Source: Microbacterium sp. Root180 (lineage in GTDB: Bacteria; Actinomycetota; Actinomycetes; Actinomycetales; Microbacteriaceae). From it: DNA of 64,000 bases. This document shows positions 10,589 through 19,855 of this stretch, one piece after another. How positions within the stretch are numbered: position 1 is the stretch's first letter; every line of letters starts with the position of its first letter. Position numbers and translations under genes: made by a program. The stretch is from contig NZ_LMHS01000003.1 of assembly GCF_001428485.1 (NCBI RefSeq), forward strand, positions 310,001 through 374,000, read 5' to 3'. The notes below the pieces were generated by a model. That model had not been told where the DNA came from and did not search any database. It saw only the letters and a program-made list of their open reading frames with translations.

Positions 10589-10611
10589 GGATGCCGCGGG
10601 CCACGGCATCC
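10589..10611. terminator. Hairpin after padR and the small ORF
   Basis: GGATGCCG (10589-10596) pairs with CGGCATCC (10604-10611) across a 7-base loop, 8 bases past the small ORF's stop. No T-tract. Confidence 0.5.
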
Positions 10612-10635
10612 TGTCGCCTCCCAGGCGGCACGCAC

Positions 10636-10641
10636 TAACCT
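10636..10641 (+). promoter_or_regulatory. -10 box of leaderless helicase gene
   Basis: TAACCT, 5 bases before the GTG at 10647. Confidence 0.45.
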
Positions 10642-10646
10642 GAAGC

Positions 10647-12425
10647 GTGACCGAAACCGACACCCCGATCGCGGACGAGGCTCCCGTCGAGCCCGCCGAG
10701 ATGACGTTCTCCGACCTCGGACTGGGCGATGCCGTGCTCAAGGCACTGCGCGACGTCGGGTACGAGACGCCGTCGGCCATTCAGGCCGCGACCATCCCCA
10801 CGCTGCTGGCCGGACGCGACGTCGTGGGCCTCGCACAGACCGGCACGGGCAAGACGGCCGCGTTCGCCCTGCCGATCATCGATCGTCTGGACCTGTCGCA
10901 GAAGAATCCGCAGGCTCTCGTGCTGGCCCCGACCCGCGAGCTGGCGCTCCAGGTGTGCGAGGCGTTCGAGAAGTACGCCGCGCACCTGAAGGGCGTGCAC
11001 GTCCTCCCCGTCTACGGCGGCCAGGGCTACGGCGTGCAGCTGTCGGCGCTGCGCCGCGGCGTGCACATCATCGTCGGCACGCCCGGCCGCATCATGGACC
11101 ACCTCGACAAGGGCACCCTCGATCTGTCGGAGCTGAAGTACCTCGTGCTCGACGAGGCCGACGAGATGCTGAAGATGGGCTTCGCCGAAGACGTCGAGAC
11201 GATCCTCGCCGACACCCCCGACACCAAGCAGGTCGCGCTCTTCTCGGCGACCATGCCCGCCACGATCCGCCGGATGTCGCAGCAGTACCTGCACGACCCG
11301 GAGGAGATCACCGTCAAGTCGAAGACGACGACGTCCTCGAACACGACGCAGCGCTACCTCATCGTGTCGTTCCAGCAGAAGATGGATGCGCTCACGCGCA
11401 TCCTCGAGGTCGAGAACTTCGATGGCCTCATCGTCTTCGGCCGCACCAAGAGCGTGACCGAGGAGATCGCCGAGAAGCTCCGCGCCCGCGGCTACTCTGC
11501 CGCCGCCATCAACGGCGACGTGGCCCAGGTGCAGCGCGAGCGCACCGTCAATCAGCTCAAGTCGGGCAAGCTCGACATCCTGGTGGCCACGGACGTCGCG
11601 GCCCGCGGCCTCGACGTCGAGCGCATCTCGCACGTGGTGAACTTCGACATCCCTACCGACACCGAGTCCTACGTGCACCGCATCGGCCGCACCGGCCGCG
11701 CCGGCCGCTCGGGCGACGCGATCAGCTTCGTCACGCCCCGCGAGCGCGGCCTGGTGCGCGCGATCGAGCGCGCGACGCGGCAGGAGCTCACCGAGATGAA
11801 GCTCCCGAGCGTCGACGAGGTGAACGAGACGCGCCTGTCGCGCTTCGACGACCGGATCACGGCTGCGCTGGCCGAGAACGAGCGCATCGACCGCTTCCGC
11901 GACATCGTCGCCCATTACGTGCGCAACCACGACGTGCCCGAGGTGGACGTGGCGGCTGCGCTGGCCGTGGTCGCGCAGGGCGAGTCGCCCCTGCTGCTCG
12001 AACCCGAGCCCGAGCGGCCGCGCTATGAGCCGCGAGAGCGCGACGACCGCGGAGGTCGATTCGACCGCGACGATCGCGGCGAGCGGCCCCAGCGACGCGA
12101 GCGTGCGCCGCGCGAGGGCATGGCCACCTATCGCATCGCGGTCGGCAAGCGCCATCGGGTCGAGCCGCGCCAGATCGTCGGAGCACTCGCGAACGAGGGC
12201 GGCCTGCGCCGCGACGACTTCGGCGCGATCCAGATCCGGCCGGACTTCTCGCTGGTGGAACTGCCCGCGGACCTCTCCCGTGGCACGCTCGACAAGCTCT
12301 CCGACACGCGCATCTCGGGCCGGCTCATCGAGCTGCGGCTCGACTCCGGCGGTCCGAGCCGTCGCCGCGACGACCGGGACGATCGCCCCGACAGGAAGCC
12401 GCGCCACTCGCCGCGCGACCGCTGA
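10647..12425 (+). CDS. DEAD-box RNA helicase (DeaD/CsdA-like)
   Basis: 592 residues. The DEAD core shows AQTGTGKT (~63-70), PTRELA, TPGRI, the DEAD box in VLDEADEML (~170), SAT (~200), then ARGLD and HRIGRTGRAGR in the second RecA domain. A charged Arg/Asp linker (~450-485) precedes a DbpA/CsdA-type RNA-binding domain (~490-565, with MATYRIAVGKRHRVEP). The tail is basic. Such helicases remodel structured RNA and ribosome precursors, often in the cold. The start is the GTG at 10647, supported by TAACCT just upstream. Confidence 0.95.
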   Translation: MTETDTPIADEAPVEPAEMTFSDLGLGDAVLKALRDVGYETPSAIQAATIPTLLAGRDVVGLAQTGTGKTAAFALPIIDRLDLSQKNPQALVLAPTRELALQVCEAFEKYAAHLKGVHVLPVYGGQGYGVQLSALRRGVHIIVGTPGRIMDHLDKGTLDLSELKYLVLDEADEMLKMGFAEDVETILADTPDTKQVALFSATMPATIRRMSQQYLHDPEEITVKSKTTTSSNTTQRYLIVSFQQKMDALTRILEVENFDGLIVFGRTKSVTEEIAEKLRARGYSAAAINGDVAQVQRERTVNQLKSGKLDILVATDVAARGLDVERISHVVNFDIPTDTESYVHRIGRTGRAGRSGDAISFVTPRERGLVRAIERATRQELTEMKLPSVDEVNETRLSRFDDRITAALAENERIDRFRDIVAHYVRNHDVPEVDVAAALAVVAQGESPLLLEPEPERPRYEPRERDDRGGRFDRDDRGERPQRRERAPREGMATYRIAVGKRHRVEPRQIVGALANEGGLRRDDFGAIQIRPDFSLVELPADLSRGTLDKLSDTRISGRLIELRLDSGGPSRRRDDRDDRPDRKPRHSPRDR

Positions 12426-12442
12426 TCGCAGCCCGGTTGTCC

Positions 12443-12516
12443 GCGTTCGGGGCGTGAAGCGCACGGGACTCGCCGTGAGCCTCGGCGCGGTGCGGTCAAA
12501 CGCCGCCCCGAAACGC
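12443..12516. repeat. Long imperfect palindrome between two genes
   Basis: GCGTTCGGGGCG (12443-12454) pairs with CGCCCCGAAACGC (12504-12516) with a one-base bulge. Inner CGCAC (12460-12464) pairs with GTGCG (12490-12494). It lies after the helicase stop and may act as its terminator, although it is longer than a typical one. Confidence 0.5.
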
Positions 12517-12587
12517 TCCGCGTGCCGGGCGGCAGTTCGCGAGTCCACAGCGCCTCCGACCGTCAGCCGCCTCCCGGGCGGCGCCCA

Positions 12588-12593
12588 TAGGAT
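12588..12593 (+). promoter_or_regulatory. -10 box of leaderless gene at 12600
   Basis: TAGGAT, exactly 6 bases before the ATG at 12600. The same box and spacing occur before the gene at 30920. Confidence 0.55.
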
Positions 12594-12599
12594 CGATGC

Positions 12600-13955
12600 A
12601 TGGCCGGATTCTGGGGCAAGCGCAAACGCGAACAGGAAGAGCTCGAAGCGCAGGACGCCGATCTCGCACGGCGGGCGCGCACAGCGCTCGTCGCAGCGGA
12701 TGAGCGGATTCGCGTCACGACCGACGAGCTGGCGTTCGCCGAGGCCGAACTCGGCGCCGAGCCGACGAAGGACCTGCGCGACGCTCTCGAGTCCGTGCGC
12801 ACGCACCTCGCCGAGGCGTTCCACCTTCACCAGCTGAACCACGACGAGATCCCGGACACCCCCGAAGAGCTGCGCACCCGCAACGCGCGCATCGCGCAGC
12901 TGTGCGAATGGGCCGAGGACCTGCTCGACGATCGGACGGAGGCGCTCGCCGCACCGATCGAGCGCGCGCGCAGAGCTCCGGAGATCGTCGCGAAGGTGCG
13001 CGAGGACGCCGTGCGCCTGCGCGCACGCATCCCGCAGGCCCGCGAGACCGTGCAGCGCCTGGCGAACCGGTACTCGACCGAGGCGCTCGCGCAGGTCGCG
13101 GCCAACCCCGCCGAGGCCGAGCAGCTCCTCGGCTTCGCCGAGCACAGCGCCGGCATCGCCGAGCGCCGCCGCGAAGCCGGCCAGCGCGAGCAGGCCAACC
13201 TCGCTCTCGAGGCCTGCACCGAGGCCGCGCGCCGCGCCGCAACGCTGATCGACGCGGTCGAGACGTTCGAGGTCGAGGCGCTGCGCGCAGAATCGACGCT
13301 GTCGGCGATCGTCGAGGACTCGCGCGAAGACATCGCCGTCGCACTCAAGGAGCCCCACACGCCGGCCGTCAGCACGGCGATCGGCGACCTGCAGACGGCC
13401 CTCGCCTCGCTGCCGGCCGCCGGCGTCAACACCGACCCGTTCACGCTGCTCTCGCGGCTGCGCACCGCCAACGCGGCGCTCGACGAGGCCATCGCGAAGG
13501 CCCGCGAGCGCGCCGCACGGCCGATCCCCCCGCTCGAGCATGTGCGCCACGCGATCGACGACGCCGATCGTCAGCTCGCCGTCGCGAAGGACGTCATCGC
13601 CGGGCATCGCGGCTGGATCGGCGCGGACGCCCGCACGCGTCTGGCCGAGGCCGAGCGCATCCGGACCGACCTCGACCGCTATCTCGGCACGTCGGCGAGC
13701 GCCGCGACCATGATCGACGAGGACCACCGCGAACAGGCGATGGCGATGGCCCGCCGGGTCGGCTTCCTCGCGGGCGAGGCGCTGCAGCTCGCGCAGCGCG
13801 ATATCGACGCCTCACGCCCCCAGGGCGGCCCCGACCAGTGGGGCGGATCGCAGCAGGGCTGGGGAGGCGGCCGCCGCGGAGGCGGCGGCGACCTCATGGG
13901 AGGCATCCTCGGCGGCCTCGTCATCGGAAGCATCCTCGACGGCTTCATCGACTGA
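12600..13955 (+). CDS. Coiled-coil protein resembling the C-terminal part of TPM-domain proteins
   Basis: 451 residues. Residues ~1-400 are almost entirely charged helix with heptad-like Ala/Leu/Glu/Arg patterning. The last ~45 are Gly/Arg/Gln-rich, then a hydrophobic GGILGGLVIGSILDGF. This tail and the coiled coil resemble the C-terminal half of actinobacterial TPM-domain proteins, but no TPM domain, signal peptide or N-terminal membrane helix is present. It may be a standalone relative that oligomerises and associates with the membrane. The ATG is fixed by TAGGAT 6 bases upstream. Confidence 0.8.
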   Translation: MAGFWGKRKREQEELEAQDADLARRARTALVAADERIRVTTDELAFAEAELGAEPTKDLRDALESVRTHLAEAFHLHQLNHDEIPDTPEELRTRNARIAQLCEWAEDLLDDRTEALAAPIERARRAPEIVAKVREDAVRLRARIPQARETVQRLANRYSTEALAQVAANPAEAEQLLGFAEHSAGIAERRREAGQREQANLALEACTEAARRAATLIDAVETFEVEALRAESTLSAIVEDSREDIAVALKEPHTPAVSTAIGDLQTALASLPAAGVNTDPFTLLSRLRTANAALDEAIAKARERAARPIPPLEHVRHAIDDADRQLAVAKDVIAGHRGWIGADARTRLAEAERIRTDLDRYLGTSASAATMIDEDHREQAMAMARRVGFLAGEALQLAQRDIDASRPQGGPDQWGGSQQGWGGGRRGGGGDLMGGILGGLVIGSILDGFID

Positions 13956-13970
13956 GCCATCCGGACATAG

Positions 13971-14000
13971 GGATGCCCCGACCCTCGGGCCGGGGCATCC
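13971..14000. terminator. Bidirectional terminator hairpin
   Basis: GGATGCCCCG (13971-13980) pairs perfectly with CGGGGCATCC (13991-14000); the 10-base loop can form a further CCC/GGG pairing. It lies between the convergent coiled-coil gene and hpf, 15-16 bases from each stop codon. Confidence 0.75.
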
Positions 14001-14015
14001 GCTCGTCTCAGTCGC

Positions 14016-14675
14016 CTACGACGCGACGGCCTCGGGGGCTGCCAGGGTCGTGAGCGAGATGACGCCGTAGTCCCATCCCTTGCGGCGGTACACGACGCTC
14101 GGGTGATCGTTCTGCACGTTCACGAACAGGAAGAAATCGTGGCCGACCAGTTCCATGCGGTCCACGGCCTCTTCGACCGACATCCACTCGGGATCGAACT
14201 CCTTCGTGCGGATGACGACGGGGGTGTAGCCCTCCTCCTCCTCGTTGCCCGTGACGATCGGGATCTCGCCGGTCGCAACGGCGCGGAGCACGTCGACCGA
14301 CGCAGGCTGCACGTCGATCCCCTGGATCGCACCGCTGCCCTTGTCGAGCTTGGCTCCGCGAGGGTGGTTGCGGGCGTCCACGCGCTTGTCCTTCGCGCGG
14401 CGGAGCTGCTCGCACAGCTTGTCGACCGCGAGATCGAGCGCGGTGAACTTGTCACCGTCAGTGGCCTCGGCCCGAACGATCGGGCCCTTTCCGGTGAGGG
14501 TCAGTTCGACCGTGTCGTCTTCCACACGGCCGTTGTGATACGCGCGGTGCGTGATCTTGACATCCACGCGCTGCGCTCGTGGAGCGAGGTGTTCGATGCG
14601 GGCGGCCTTGTCTTCGACGACCGAGCGGAATCGATCTGTGATCCCCACTCCCACGCCGACGATGCTGGTTTCCAT
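14016..14675 (-). CDS. hpf: Long-form ribosome hibernation promoting factor
   Basis: 219 residues. The N-terminal ~100 form the S30AE ribosome-binding domain (IVGVGVGITDRFRSVV to a basic helix). A linker of ~55 residues follows, then the C-terminal dimerisation domain (~160-219, VVIRTKEFDPEWMSVEEAVDRMEL ... YRRKGWDYGVISL in pieces). The long form dimerises 70S ribosomes into inactive 100S particles. The start METSIVG at 14675 has a strong AGGAGGT upstream. The gene lies between comFC and the secA region, as in mycobacteria, and has its own promoter. Confidence 0.93.
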   Translation of the reverse strand: METSIVGVGVGITDRFRSVVEDKAARIEHLAPRAQRVDVKITHRAYHNGRVEDDTVELTLTGKGPIVRAEATDGDKFTALDLAVDKLCEQLRRAKDKRVDARNHPRGAKLDKGSGAIQGIDVQPASVDVLRAVATGEIPIVTGNEEEEGYTPVVIRTKEFDPEWMSVEEAVDRMELVGHDFFLFVNVQNDHPSVVYRRKGWDYGVISLTTLAAPEAVAS

Positions 14676-14693
14676 CCCTGACCTCCTTGTTCC

Positions 14694-14717
14694 GGTCCGC
14701 CCGGCCAAGGGCGGACC
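14694..14717 (-). promoter_or_regulatory. Leader hairpin of hpf
   Basis: GGTCCGCCC (14694-14702) pairs perfectly with GGGCGGACC (14709-14717) around a 6-base loop. It lies in the predicted 57-base hpf leader, a few bases before the Shine-Dalgarno sequence. Confidence 0.5.
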
Positions 14718-14738
14718 ATGAGTCGCCTTGTGGTCCCC

Positions 14739-14767
14739 ACGCTAGCCCCGACCCCGTCACATGTCAC
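14739..14767 (-). promoter_or_regulatory. Promoter of hpf inside the comFC 3' end
   Basis: On the minus strand GTGACA (14762-14767) and TAGCGT (14739-14744) are 17 bases apart. The -35 box overlaps the comFC stop codon. Predicted start about 14732. Confidence 0.5.
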
Positions 14768-15459
14768 CTGTGAGTTTCGAATGCGACGCCGGGTGGCCTC
14801 CGGCCGTTCATATGACGCGGCGTGGCGGCCGCGGTGACCGCGCCCAGGACCACGGCGCCGGCCGCGCGGAGGGCGCGGACGGCCTCCTCCAGGCTCGCCC
14901 CGGTGGTCGCCACGTCGTCGAGCACGACGACGCGACGACCCGCAGCGGATGTCGCCATCAGGCTGTGGGCGACATTGTCCCGACGCGCATTGCGGTCGAG
15001 ACCGCGCTGGTCGCCCGTGCGGCGTGCGTGTCTCAGCAGACGCGCGACGGGGAGTCGCGCGCGCTGCGCGAGCAGGTCGGGCACACGGACGCCACGACGA
15101 CGATACGACGCGCGCGAGGTCGGCATCGGCACCACGACGGCATCGCCCGCGTCGAGCCGGGCGAATGCCTCCCGCATCCCCGGAGCGAGCCTGCGCGCCA
15201 GCGGCGTGCGTCCGTCCTCCTTGATCGCGCGGACGACCCGCGCCGCGATGCCCTCGAACGAGAGGCCGCTCCAGAGCACGACCTCCCCGCCCGGTGCATC
15301 GAGCACGCGCCGGACGGGCTGCGGCTCGAGCGCCGCGATGCACGCGTCGCACAGGGAGGAATCGGGGATGCCGCATCCTGCACACACCACGGGGAGCACG
15401 AGTGCGAGCGCGTCGGCGAGCGCTGAGCGCACGACGGCGGCGGAGTCGTCGAGAAGCAT
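14764..15459 (-). CDS. comFC: ComFC-like phosphoribosyltransferase
   Basis: 231 residues. The N-terminus has two CxxC knuckles (VVCAGCGIPDSSLCDACI), then a type I phosphoribosyltransferase domain with the PRPP loop VVVLDDVATTGASLEEA (~170-186). ComFC relatives take part in DNA uptake in naturally competent bacteria; in actinobacteria they are widespread and their role is unproven. No other competence gene is in the window. It lies between lpqB and hpf as in mycobacteria (Rv3242c). The start is the ATG at 15459. Confidence 0.88.
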   Translation of the reverse strand: MLLDDSAAVVRSALADALALVLPVVCAGCGIPDSSLCDACIAALEPQPVRRVLDAPGGEVVLWSGLSFEGIAARVVRAIKEDGRTPLARRLAPGMREAFARLDAGDAVVVPMPTSRASYRRRGVRVPDLLAQRARLPVARLLRHARRTGDQRGLDRNARRDNVAHSLMATSAAGRRVVVLDDVATTGASLEEAVRALRAAGAVVLGAVTAAATPRHMNGRRPPGVAFETHR

Positions 15460-15551
15460 GCAGGCAGGTTCCCACCAGGGCTGAGTGCGCCCGGCGCCCG
15501 CGCGAGCGAGCAGGGGATCCCGATGGCCCCATCGCGATCTGGGGAGGAGCG

Positions 15552-17234
15552 CTACTCCGGCACGCCCTGCTGGGTGGCCAGCACCAGCACGCCCGTCGCC
15601 GTGGGCTGCCAGCTCGTGCCGCGCTTCACCGACAGCATGCCGTCGTCGGCGAGCAGTCGCACGCTCGAGAGCGACGTGCCTCCCGCGATCGACGTCATCG
15701 CTGCCGGCGCACTGCTGGTGGAGGCCAGGCCTCCGACGACCTGCTCCAGCACCTCGGTCCCCTCGGCGTCCCCGGACAGCACGCCGACGGAGAGGTCGTC
15801 GAGCCACGCGATGCCGCGACTCGCGCCGTCGACCGCCGCGAGCTGCACGGGGTCCCCGAGGCGCTCGGGAACCTGGTCGGCACCGCGGACGATTCCCGCG
15901 ACCCACAGCGCGGTGCGCCCGCCGGCGGTCACGACGGCCGCGATCCGCGTGCCGTCGCGCGAGACCGACATCGCGTGCACGGCGGTGGCTCCCGGCCAGG
16001 CGTCGGCGACGATGACCGGTGAGAGGTCGGGCAGGTAGGCCTGAAGCCCACCCGGCTGGTCCCGGGGCACCGTCCAGACGATGTCGAACGCATCGATCGA
16101 TGGGTCGATGAGACCGGCCCGAGGATCGAGGTTGTCCCAGGTCTCGTCGGCGCGCACGATGGACACCGTCCCATCGGCCTGCCGGATCGCGGCGGCCTCG
16201 CGCTGGGGGTCGACCTGGATCGCGACCGGCGCGAACTCCGGGACGATCTCGGAGAGACCGGGGATCGGCTCGAGCTCCTCCCCGCCGGCGAGGAAGCCGA
16301 ACCCGTTCTCGGTCAGCACGAGCGGCGCACCGGGGATGCGGGTCGACCGTACGGCGACCGCCTCGGCGTCGATGGGGGTCGACTGGACGGTGAGTTCGAC
16401 ATCCGCCACGCCCGCTGTCGCGAGACTCGCCCGGAGCTGCGTGTACATGCGGTCGATCGTCTCGGGATCGGCCCCGAGGACCGACTCCGACAGGTCGACT
16501 TCGTACGCGTTCCCGGGGCGCGGCACGGCCGCGACGACCGTGACGCCTTCGGGGAAGGCGCTCTCGACCGCGTCGCCGAGCCATGCGCTCGGCGGTGCGT
16601 TGAGCGCATCCGCGACGAGGCGCGGAGCGGCGGTCGTCGGGAACCACCGCGCGTCGGGCACGAGGTACTGCCACGTCGGGTCGAAGTACATGACGGAGTA
16701 GTTGTGGAAGACCCGGGGGAACTCGTCGCGATCGAGCACCACTCCGTCGGCGGCGAACGAGATGCGCCACTCGCCCCCGACCTGCTGGAGCTCGAACGGC
16801 AGCACGCGCGCACCGACCTCGGCGCGCTCGTACGCGCCCGTGTCATCGACCGTGGCAACTGTGGTGATCGACATCGAGACGGCGCCCTCTTCGGCCTCGA
16901 CGGGGGCCCGATCCTCGAACACGTCGACGATCACGCCGGCCGACGGATTCCACACGTCGGCGAACTCGGGGGTGAGGAATTCGCGGGCGCGATCCCAGCG
17001 GGCATTGGCGCCGGGGCCGGAACCTGCGCGGATGAACCCCTCGACGATCTGCTCCGCCGTCGCACCCGGCTGCGGGCTGTCGGGCAGCAGGAAGGAGATG
17101 TCCTCGGAGTCCGGAGCATCCGAAGCGCTCAGCCCGTAGTTCACCCTCCCGCTGGTCGGCAGACCCGCGCAGGCCGTGAGGCCGATCGCGAGCACGGCGA
17201 CCAGAAGCGCCAGGATGCCGCGGCGCGCCGTCAT
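15552..17234 (-). CDS. lpqB: Lipoprotein LpqB, MtrAB accessory protein
   Basis: 560 residues. The signal peptide ends in a lipobox with C22 (IGLTAC). A GerMN-like region (~60-290) is followed by the LpqB beta-propeller (~300-560). In mycobacteria LpqB acts with the sensor kinase MtrB at the cell surface and tunes MtrA phosphorylation, affecting cell wall homeostasis and division. Its ATG overlaps the mtrB stop (ATGA), so mtrA-mtrB-lpqB is one translationally coupled operon. Confidence 0.95.
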   Translation of the reverse strand: MTARRGILALLVAVLAIGLTACAGLPTSGRVNYGLSASDAPDSEDISFLLPDSPQPGATAEQIVEGFIRAGSGPGANARWDRAREFLTPEFADVWNPSAGVIVDVFEDRAPVEAEEGAVSMSITTVATVDDTGAYERAEVGARVLPFELQQVGGEWRISFAADGVVLDRDEFPRVFHNYSVMYFDPTWQYLVPDARWFPTTAAPRLVADALNAPPSAWLGDAVESAFPEGVTVVAAVPRPGNAYEVDLSESVLGADPETIDRMYTQLRASLATAGVADVELTVQSTPIDAEAVAVRSTRIPGAPLVLTENGFGFLAGGEELEPIPGLSEIVPEFAPVAIQVDPQREAAAIRQADGTVSIVRADETWDNLDPRAGLIDPSIDAFDIVWTVPRDQPGGLQAYLPDLSPVIVADAWPGATAVHAMSVSRDGTRIAAVVTAGGRTALWVAGIVRGADQVPERLGDPVQLAAVDGASRGIAWLDDLSVGVLSGDAEGTEVLEQVVGGLASTSSAPAAMTSIAGGTSLSSVRLLADDGMLSVKRGTSWQPTATGVLVLATQQGVPE

Positions 17235-18940
17235 GACGCACCCCCCGTGGTCGCGGCATCCGTCTTCTGAGCCGCCTCCGCGCGAGGGATCTGGATGGGT
17301 TGCGTCAGGCCGAGGTCGTCGGCCGTGATCGAATCCTCACCCGGGTCGAGAGGGATCGGGGACCGCCCGGTGAGGCGTCCTCCCTTGCGGGGAAGGGTGA
17401 GCACGAAGTTCGTACCGCGGCCGAGTTCGGACCAGACGCCGAGCGCGCCACCGTGCAGCCGCGCATCGCCCAGGGCGATCGACAGGCCCAGCCCGGTCCC
17501 CCCGATCGTGCGCGTGCGCGACGGGTCGGCGCGCCAGAAGCGATCGAAGACCCGCTCGACGTCTTCCGGCTTCATGCCGAGCCCGAAGTCGCGGACGCCG
17601 ATGGCGACCGCCTGCTGGTCGCTGTCCACCGTGACGACGATCGGTCGGCCCTCACCGTGCTCGATCGCGTTGCCCAGCAGATTGCGCACCACCCGACGCA
17701 CCCGTCGCGGATCCATGTCGACGGGGGAATATCCCCCGGGGGCGACGAGCCGCACGTCGGTGCTGTGCTGCTCGGCGAGCTGCTCCATCGAGGAGATCAC
17801 GTCTTCGGCCAGGTGGGCGAGACTGGTCGGCTCGAGCTCCAGCTGCACGGATCCCGCGTCGTAGCGGCTGATCTCCAGCAGATCGGTCAGCAGCGTCTCG
17901 AACCGCTGCACCTGGTTGTTCAGCAGCTCGGCGGCGCGCGCGGTCGCGGGGTCGAACGCGTCCCGCTGGTCGTTGATCATGTCGGCCGCGAGGCGGATCG
18001 TGGTGAGAGGGGTGCGCAGCTCGTGCGAGACATCCGACACGAAGCGCTGCTGCACCAGCGAGAGGTCGGCGAGCTCCTTGATCTGCGATTCGATGCTGTC
18101 GGCCATGGCGTTGAACGAACGGCCGAGAGTGGCCAGTTCGTCCTCGCCGCGCACGGGGAGCCGCACGCCGAGCTCTCCCGACGCGAGTCGCGCGCTGCTG
18201 TCGGCCGCCTCCCCGATCGGGGTCGTCACCGATCGCAGCACGAACCACGCGATACCGCTGATGAGCAGCACCAGCCCGATGCCGACGATCCACAGCGTGC
18301 CCTGGACGAAGCCGAGGGTCTGCGGCGCGTTGGCCAGGTCGTACGCGAGGTACAGCTCGTAGGCGCCGACGCCCGGGACGTTCAGCTGCTGCCCGACGAC
18401 GATCCCGGGAGCGGTCGCGCCGTCCTCCGTCGCGAGGGCGACGGACTGCCACACCTGACGGTCGTCATTGGCGCGCACGCTCTCGCGCATGCCGTCCGTG
18501 AGCAGCGCTTCGAAGGCGAAATCCGAGGTGAAGTCCTGCGGCGCGTTCGGCGAGGGCGGGCCGATGCGGAACGCGGCGTACGCGTCGCTGGTCGACTGCT
18601 GGTTGAGCGTCGCGCGCACGAGCTGCATCGCGTTCTGAAGCTGCACGCCGTCTTGCCCTGCGACGCTGTCGAGGGTCTGCTGCGCCGCGGCGGTCGTGCG
18701 CTGCGCGTTGAGCAGCACCTGGTCCTTGCGCGAGACGAAGAGGTCGTTCTGGATGGCGAGGGCCATCCACACGCACGCGACGATGACGGCCAGGGCGGTG
18801 AGCCCGAGTGTCACGAGGATCGTCCGGAAGCGCAGTGAGCGCCGCCAGAGCGCCGCGATGTTCCCGGGCCAGGCGCGCCAGTGCCGCCACCCGGTCAGCG
18901 GCGTCCGGGTCGCCGTCACCCCCGTGATCGGGGCTGCCAT
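17231..18940 (-). CDS. mtrB: Sensor histidine kinase MtrB
   Basis: 569 residues. Two membrane helices (~40-62 and ~210-232) flank an extracytoplasmic sensor domain. HAMP (~233-285) leads to HisKA with the phosphorylated His in DVSHELRTPLTTIR (~306), then HATPase with N, G1 and G2 boxes (VVRNLLGNAIEHG, DFGLGM, GGTGLGLSIALG). The tail is Pro-rich. MtrB phosphorylates MtrA and controls septum and envelope genes. A gap of only 7 bases separates it from mtrA. Confidence 0.96.
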   Translation of the reverse strand: MAAPITGVTATRTPLTGWRHWRAWPGNIAALWRRSLRFRTILVTLGLTALAVIVACVWMALAIQNDLFVSRKDQVLLNAQRTTAAAQQTLDSVAGQDGVQLQNAMQLVRATLNQQSTSDAYAAFRIGPPSPNAPQDFTSDFAFEALLTDGMRESVRANDDRQVWQSVALATEDGATAPGIVVGQQLNVPGVGAYELYLAYDLANAPQTLGFVQGTLWIVGIGLVLLISGIAWFVLRSVTTPIGEAADSSARLASGELGVRLPVRGEDELATLGRSFNAMADSIESQIKELADLSLVQQRFVSDVSHELRTPLTTIRLAADMINDQRDAFDPATARAAELLNNQVQRFETLLTDLLEISRYDAGSVQLELEPTSLAHLAEDVISSMEQLAEQHSTDVRLVAPGGYSPVDMDPRRVRRVVRNLLGNAIEHGEGRPIVVTVDSDQQAVAIGVRDFGLGMKPEDVERVFDRFWRADPSRTRTIGGTGLGLSIALGDARLHGGALGVWSELGRGTNFVLTLPRKGGRLTGRSPIPLDPGEDSITADDLGLTQPIQIPRAEAAQKTDAATTGGAS

Positions 18941-18947
18941 GCGGGCC

Positions 18948-19628
18948 TCACACGACCGCGCCGGCGCGATAGCCGACGCCGCGCACCGTGGTCACGATCT
19001 TCGGGTTGTCCGGGTCCTGCTCGACCTTGGCGCGCAGGCGCTGGACGTGCACGTTGACCAGGCGCGTGTCGGCCTTGTAGTGGTAGCCCCAGACCTGCTC
19101 GAGCAGCATCTCGCGGGAGAACACCTGCTGGGGCTTGGAGGCGAGGGCGACCAGCAGTTCGAATTCGAGGGGCGTGAGAGGGATCGCGCCGTCGCCGCGA
19201 CGCACCTCGTGCGCTGCCACGTCCACGGTGAGGTCGCCGATGCGCAGGGTGTCGTTGGTCGGCTGGCTCGCCGGCCGCAGGCGCGTCTTGATGCGCGCCA
19301 CGAGCTCCTTCGGGTTGAACGGCTTGACGATGTAGTCGTCCGCGCCGGACTCGAGGCCCTTCACGACGTCGGCGGTGTCGGTGCGGGCGGTGAGCATGAT
19401 GATCGGGACGCCGGACTCGGCGCGCACGCGCGTGCAGATCTCGATGCCGTCCATTCCGGGGAGCATCAGGTCGAGCAGGATCAGGTCGGGACGCTCCGTG
19501 CGCCACGCCTCGACCGCCTGCGCCCCGTCGGAGCAGAACACGGTGTCGAATCCCTCAGTGCGCAGCACGATGCCGATCATCTCGGCGAGGGCGGTGTCGT
19601 CGTCGACCACCAGGATGCGTGATGTCAT
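18948..19628 (-). CDS. mtrA: Response regulator MtrA
   Basis: 226 residues of the OmpR/PhoB type. The receiver domain has the phosphorylated D53 (LILLDLMLPGMDG), acidic pocket DDD and K in VKPF. A winged-helix DNA-binding domain ends in RGVGYRAG. MtrA is essential in mycobacteria and controls cell wall hydrolase, division and dnaA-linked genes. It is first gene of the mtrA-mtrB-lpqB operon and diverges from the membrane protein gene at 19856. Confidence 0.97.
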   Translation of the reverse strand: MTSRILVVDDDTALAEMIGIVLRTEGFDTVFCSDGAQAVEAWRTERPDLILLDLMLPGMDGIEICTRVRAESGVPIIMLTARTDTADVVKGLESGADDYIVKPFNPKELVARIKTRLRPASQPTNDTLRIGDLTVDVAAHEVRRGDGAIPLTPLEFELLVALASKPQQVFSREMLLEQVWGYHYKADTRLVNVHVQRLRAKVEQDPDNPKIVTTVRGVGYRAGAVV

Positions 19629-19855
19629 CGCGCGGATTCGTCCTTCTCTTCGTCACACGGGCAGGGCGCGGACGGCGCCTTCCCCTTGCGCTCCCCACAG
19701 AGTAGTCGACGCCACCTGAGCACAGGCCGAAGACCGCCCGTGACAGCGCCGAACGGTGTGGAGAGCGGATGCCGCGCCCACCCGATATGACACGATAGGG
19801 GCACGCCCGACACGGTGCGCGAAGACGCAGGTGCACGACCCCGAGGGAGACGAGC

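Noticed and set aside
10635..13727. Minus-strand open frame of 1030 codons opposite the helicase and coiled-coil gene
   Set aside because: Same artefact: antisense of genes with clear motifs; no start signal.
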